Positions 61,545 through 64,000 of a stretch of DNA of 64,000 nt are shown here, piece after piece. Location: assembly GCA_020080175.1 (NCBI GenBank), contig JAGHQL010000063.1:1-64000 (forward strand), read 5' to 3'. Source of the stretch: Glutinoglossum americanum. Its lineage: Eukaryota; Ascomycota; Geoglossomycetes; Geoglossales; Geoglossaceae. The position numbers and the translations under genes were made by a program. A model generated the notes under the pieces. That model saw nothing but the letters and a program-made list of their open reading frames with translations. It made no database searches and was not told where the DNA came from. Numbering within the stretch: position 1 is the stretch's first letter; the number at the start of each line of letters is the position of its first letter.

Positions 61545-61630
61545 CGATTGTGTCGGGGTTCGAACTGTTGACATGTCTTGCGTCAGGCCAACTCTCACCA
61601 GGTTGCCACCCAATTGCGCTAGCTTGGGTT
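61545..61630 (-). repeat. tRNA-like Pol III box pair, possible SINE head or dead tRNA
   Basis: On the minus strand, TAGCGCAATTGG (61610-61621) matches the A-box consensus, and AGTTCGAACCC (about 61557-61567) matches the B-box with one change. Spacing is about 56 nt, longer than in an intact tRNA. The T-stem and acceptor stem do not pair, so it is not a working tRNA gene. It is best read as a tRNA-derived repeat or a degenerate tRNA. Confidence 0.3.
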
Positions 61631-62355
61631 ATGCAATCTTGTTCTTGTATAGAGTGAGATCTAACCTACATTCTTGCATTCTAGTTTGTTTGTTAGTAAT
61701 AGCTGCCCTGTCTGATGTTATCGAGTCTGAAGGATATTAGCGCTCTCCTGGCGATGTGATCCCCCGGTGGGGGCACCATCGCAGTACCAATAATATGCTA
61801 GTGCACTCGGGGATCCATCAATTGCCGCATATACTAGATTCAGCTATGTGAAGACGGAGTAGATATCTATTGTTTCCAAGGTCGTACTTAAGAACCTCCC
61901 GAGTGAATAAATCGAAAAGTTATGATATTCGAGAAATTATCCTTCCATGATAACTCATGCCAAACCAAACGATAACCCCCCTTTTTTTAAGTCCTTGTGC
62001 TCCCTTGGATAACTTAATGCTTTGACTTTTTGGGGTTTTTAGAATCTCTTTCGACGTTTCTTGTTTTATGCTAGTCGTGGTCAGCAAAGGGGGAGTCGTC
62101 TAGACCACATTAATACAGTATATCAAGTGCCTCACTTGACCTATAGTACTGTAGTTTGAAGTTCAAAAGAACAATCGTGAGTCTTCACGATGAGCGGCTA
62201 TAGTATTCTTCTGTATTACTGCGTTCTCACTTTTGTAATAATATACGAGTAGGACCTGCTAGGTAAGCCTATTGATCGACTGAAGCTAACAGACAACAAA
62301 CGATAAACCCACACACGTCCCCCCCACCCCCTCCCGCCCACAACACACAGACCAC

Positions 62356-62365
62356 NNNNNNNNNN
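62356..62365. other. Assembly gap (10 N)
   Basis: Ten N flanked on the left by a C/A-rich tract (CCCACCCCC-like) and on the right by T-rich sequence. The short fixed gap and the homopolymers suggest a sequencing failure. The true length is unknown. Confidence 0.95.
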
Positions 62366-62498
62366 TGTTTTAGTGCTTTCTATCTTTTTTAAAAAAATCC
62401 AAGTAGAACCTTCCAGGTAAGCCCCTTTGTTGAACGAAAACAAAAAAAAAAGAAAAAAAAACCCCCCCCCCCCCCCCCCCCAGCGGTCAGCACTTGGA

Positions 62499-64000
62499 CT
62501 ACAAGGCAACTTCCACTCTGCCCTCAGCCCCTGGGGCCGCACCTCCAAGACTAGGCAGCAAGTAAGTAATATCATCCCAAGGATGCCTATAGAGACCAGT
62601 TCTCAGTCTCTTTTGATCCAGATAGTGAGCAATCAAACCAATACTCCTGCCAAGCACAAAGAGACCGTTCAAAACGCCCATGTTGAGGTAGTCTTCGGCC
62701 TCTTCAGCGCTGAAAGCACCACAATTACGAAGTAGATCAACAAAGCAGACGGCAACGCAGCCATCGACATTGAGAATGAGATTGTCCTTCTTCGAGGTCG
62801 TGACGGTCTCGACAGCCAAAGCGTAATCGAGCAGCTTCGAGGTCGGGAATCGCTTCTTGACGAACTCTTTCACCAGCTCCACACGGAGGTCAGGGTTGTT
62901 GCGGGATTTGACCTTATGTCCAATGCCAGGGACTATGAGAGATCGCGGTTAGCTCAGCACTAAATGTGGGCTCCTCAAACTACTTACTAAGCTTATTTTG
63001 CTTCCTCATAGTGTCAACAAAGTCACGTGGGCTCAAGCCCTTGTCGAACGCCTTTGTGAATTCCTCAGCAGCACCATCGAGAGCACCTCCGAACCTTGAG
63101 CCAATAGTCAATAGACCACTGACCAATGCACTGATAAGATCTTTCCCGGCTCTCGTGGTAATGATGGTGTTCATGGCTCCTGAGACAGCGGGGCCATGAT
63201 CAGCAGTCAACATGAGCACCATCTCTAGGAATTTACTAGCATAGTCGGGAAGTCTGCGGCGGAACCAGAGGAGAGACATGACACCTCCGATGCCAATATC
63301 TTCCTTGAAAACGTCCGAAATTGGCATACCCGCATAGAGAAGCTCCTGACCGCGATCGTCGGAGATCGTGGAGATAAAAGCTGCTGGTTTACGGATAAGA
63401 CCAAGCTCCTGGGCCCAAGAATAATCAATCGGAATCTTCGGGGGCACAGGCTCTGGTTGTGGCTTGATGGTGCCCTCCTTGACCAGCTTCTTGTAAACTT
63501 TGCTAAGAAGCTCAGGCAGGTCCTCAAAGGTATCGGGAACGTAGATACCAGCTCCACGCATTGCGTTGTTCTTGGAAACTGCGGTTTCCAGCTGAGAATT
63601 TGCGAAGGATCCAGCGTGACCAAACTGAACTTCCGTCTTGAACATGCTCGCGCAAGTACCGATGGCCCATGCAACGACGGGTTTGGTGACAACACCAGAC
63701 TTGACGGCTTCTATAACACGGTACTCTTCCACTCCGCCCACTTCACCCAAGAGGAGTAATATCTTGCATTCAGGATCGGCTTGGTATCGGAGTATATGGT
63801 CAATAAACGTGGTTCCAGGGTAACGATCACCGCCGATAGCAACGCCCTCATACACACCGTCCGTAGTATTCGCAATAATGTTGTTAAGCTCGTTCGACAT
63901 ACCCCCAGACTTGGAGACATAGCCAACAGATCCCTTGCGGTAGAGCTTAGAAGCAACGATGTTGTCCATCATACCACCAGTGTTACCGATCTTAAACGCA
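62499..64000 (-). CDS. ACL1: ATP-citrate lyase subunit 1 (C-terminal, citrate-synthase-like half), partial
   Basis: Makes cytosolic acetyl-CoA from citrate and CoA using ATP. In Pezizomycotina it is split into two genes; this one matches the C-terminal half of the animal enzyme. Only the 3' part is in the window: an exon running off the right edge down to 62988, a 55-nt intron (62987-62933), and the last exon 62932-62499. Seen are [35 protein letters not shown], and the phosphohistidine loop [16 protein letters not shown] with its active-site His. The citrate-synthase-like region includes [30 protein letters not shown] and [20 protein letters not shown]. It ends GRVEVAL. The stop is 18 bases from a run of twenty C on the plus strand. 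Confidence 0.97.

Larger units (their letters stand above)
60707..62498. other. Intergenic with homopolymers, a SINE-like Pol III box pair and an assembly gap
   Basis: About 1.8 kb between convergent stops. It holds an A run followed by a G run at about 61350-61374, a possible tRNA-derived element at 61545-61630, ten N at 62356-62365, and an A-rich tract followed by a C run at 62462-62481. No protein gene is supported. Confidence 0.6.

Noticed and set aside
61545-61630. Functional tRNA gene
   Set aside because: Acceptor and T stems do not pair and the box spacing is too long.

Overview
This window is nuclear DNA of a filamentous ascomycete (Pezizomycotina). The signs are short introns (about 50-120 nt) with GTRWGT donors and CTAAC-like branch sites, an ATP-citrate lyase encoded as a separate citrate-synthase-like subunit, a HET-domain gene, a secreted multi-WSC protein, and many Ser/Thr/Pro/Gln-rich proteins. 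A Leotiomycetes-like source is possible, but I cannot prove it from sequence alone. Gene models were built by hand from frame, splice signals and family conservation; most spliced lengths were checked to be divisible by three.

Left part (1-16 kb): a homopolymer-rich edge, a broken HET-domain gene (minus strand), an accessory stretch with no clear gene, then one very large secreted gene (minus strand, 5528-12349). That gene joins a quinoprotein-type propeller to nine WSC domains. A divergent housekeeping pair follows: the CCCH protein Tma46/DFRP1 (minus) and the oligosaccharyltransferase subunit Ost4 (plus).

Middle (16.9-33.7 kb): the ALY/REF mRNA-export factor with a 979-nt intron, the HOPS/CORVET core subunit Vps11, ribosomal protein uL24 (L26) on the minus strand, a 1,800-residue AT-hook and C2H2 protein, the Hsp90 co-chaperone p23 (minus), and the ESCRT-III subunit Vps24 (plus).

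Right-centre (33.7-46.3 kb): a gene-poor stretch with one proline-rich fungal protein (39008-40234). It may hold decayed repeat DNA.

Right part (46.3-64 kb): Rtp1 (RNA polymerase assembly/import factor), SmF, a CXXC zinc-binding protein of the CZIB/UPF0587 family, a mitochondrial PPR-like protein, a 778-residue unrecognised fungal protein, a DDHD-type phospholipase, and the 3' part of ATP-citrate lyase subunit 1, which runs off the window. SmF, CZIB and L26 are split into exons too short to show as long open frames and were assembled exon by exon.

Most genes are conserved housekeeping functions: RNA export and splicing, translation, chaperoning, endolysosomal traffic and acetyl-CoA supply. 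Accessory character is confined to the HET/WSC region and the gene-poor blocks.
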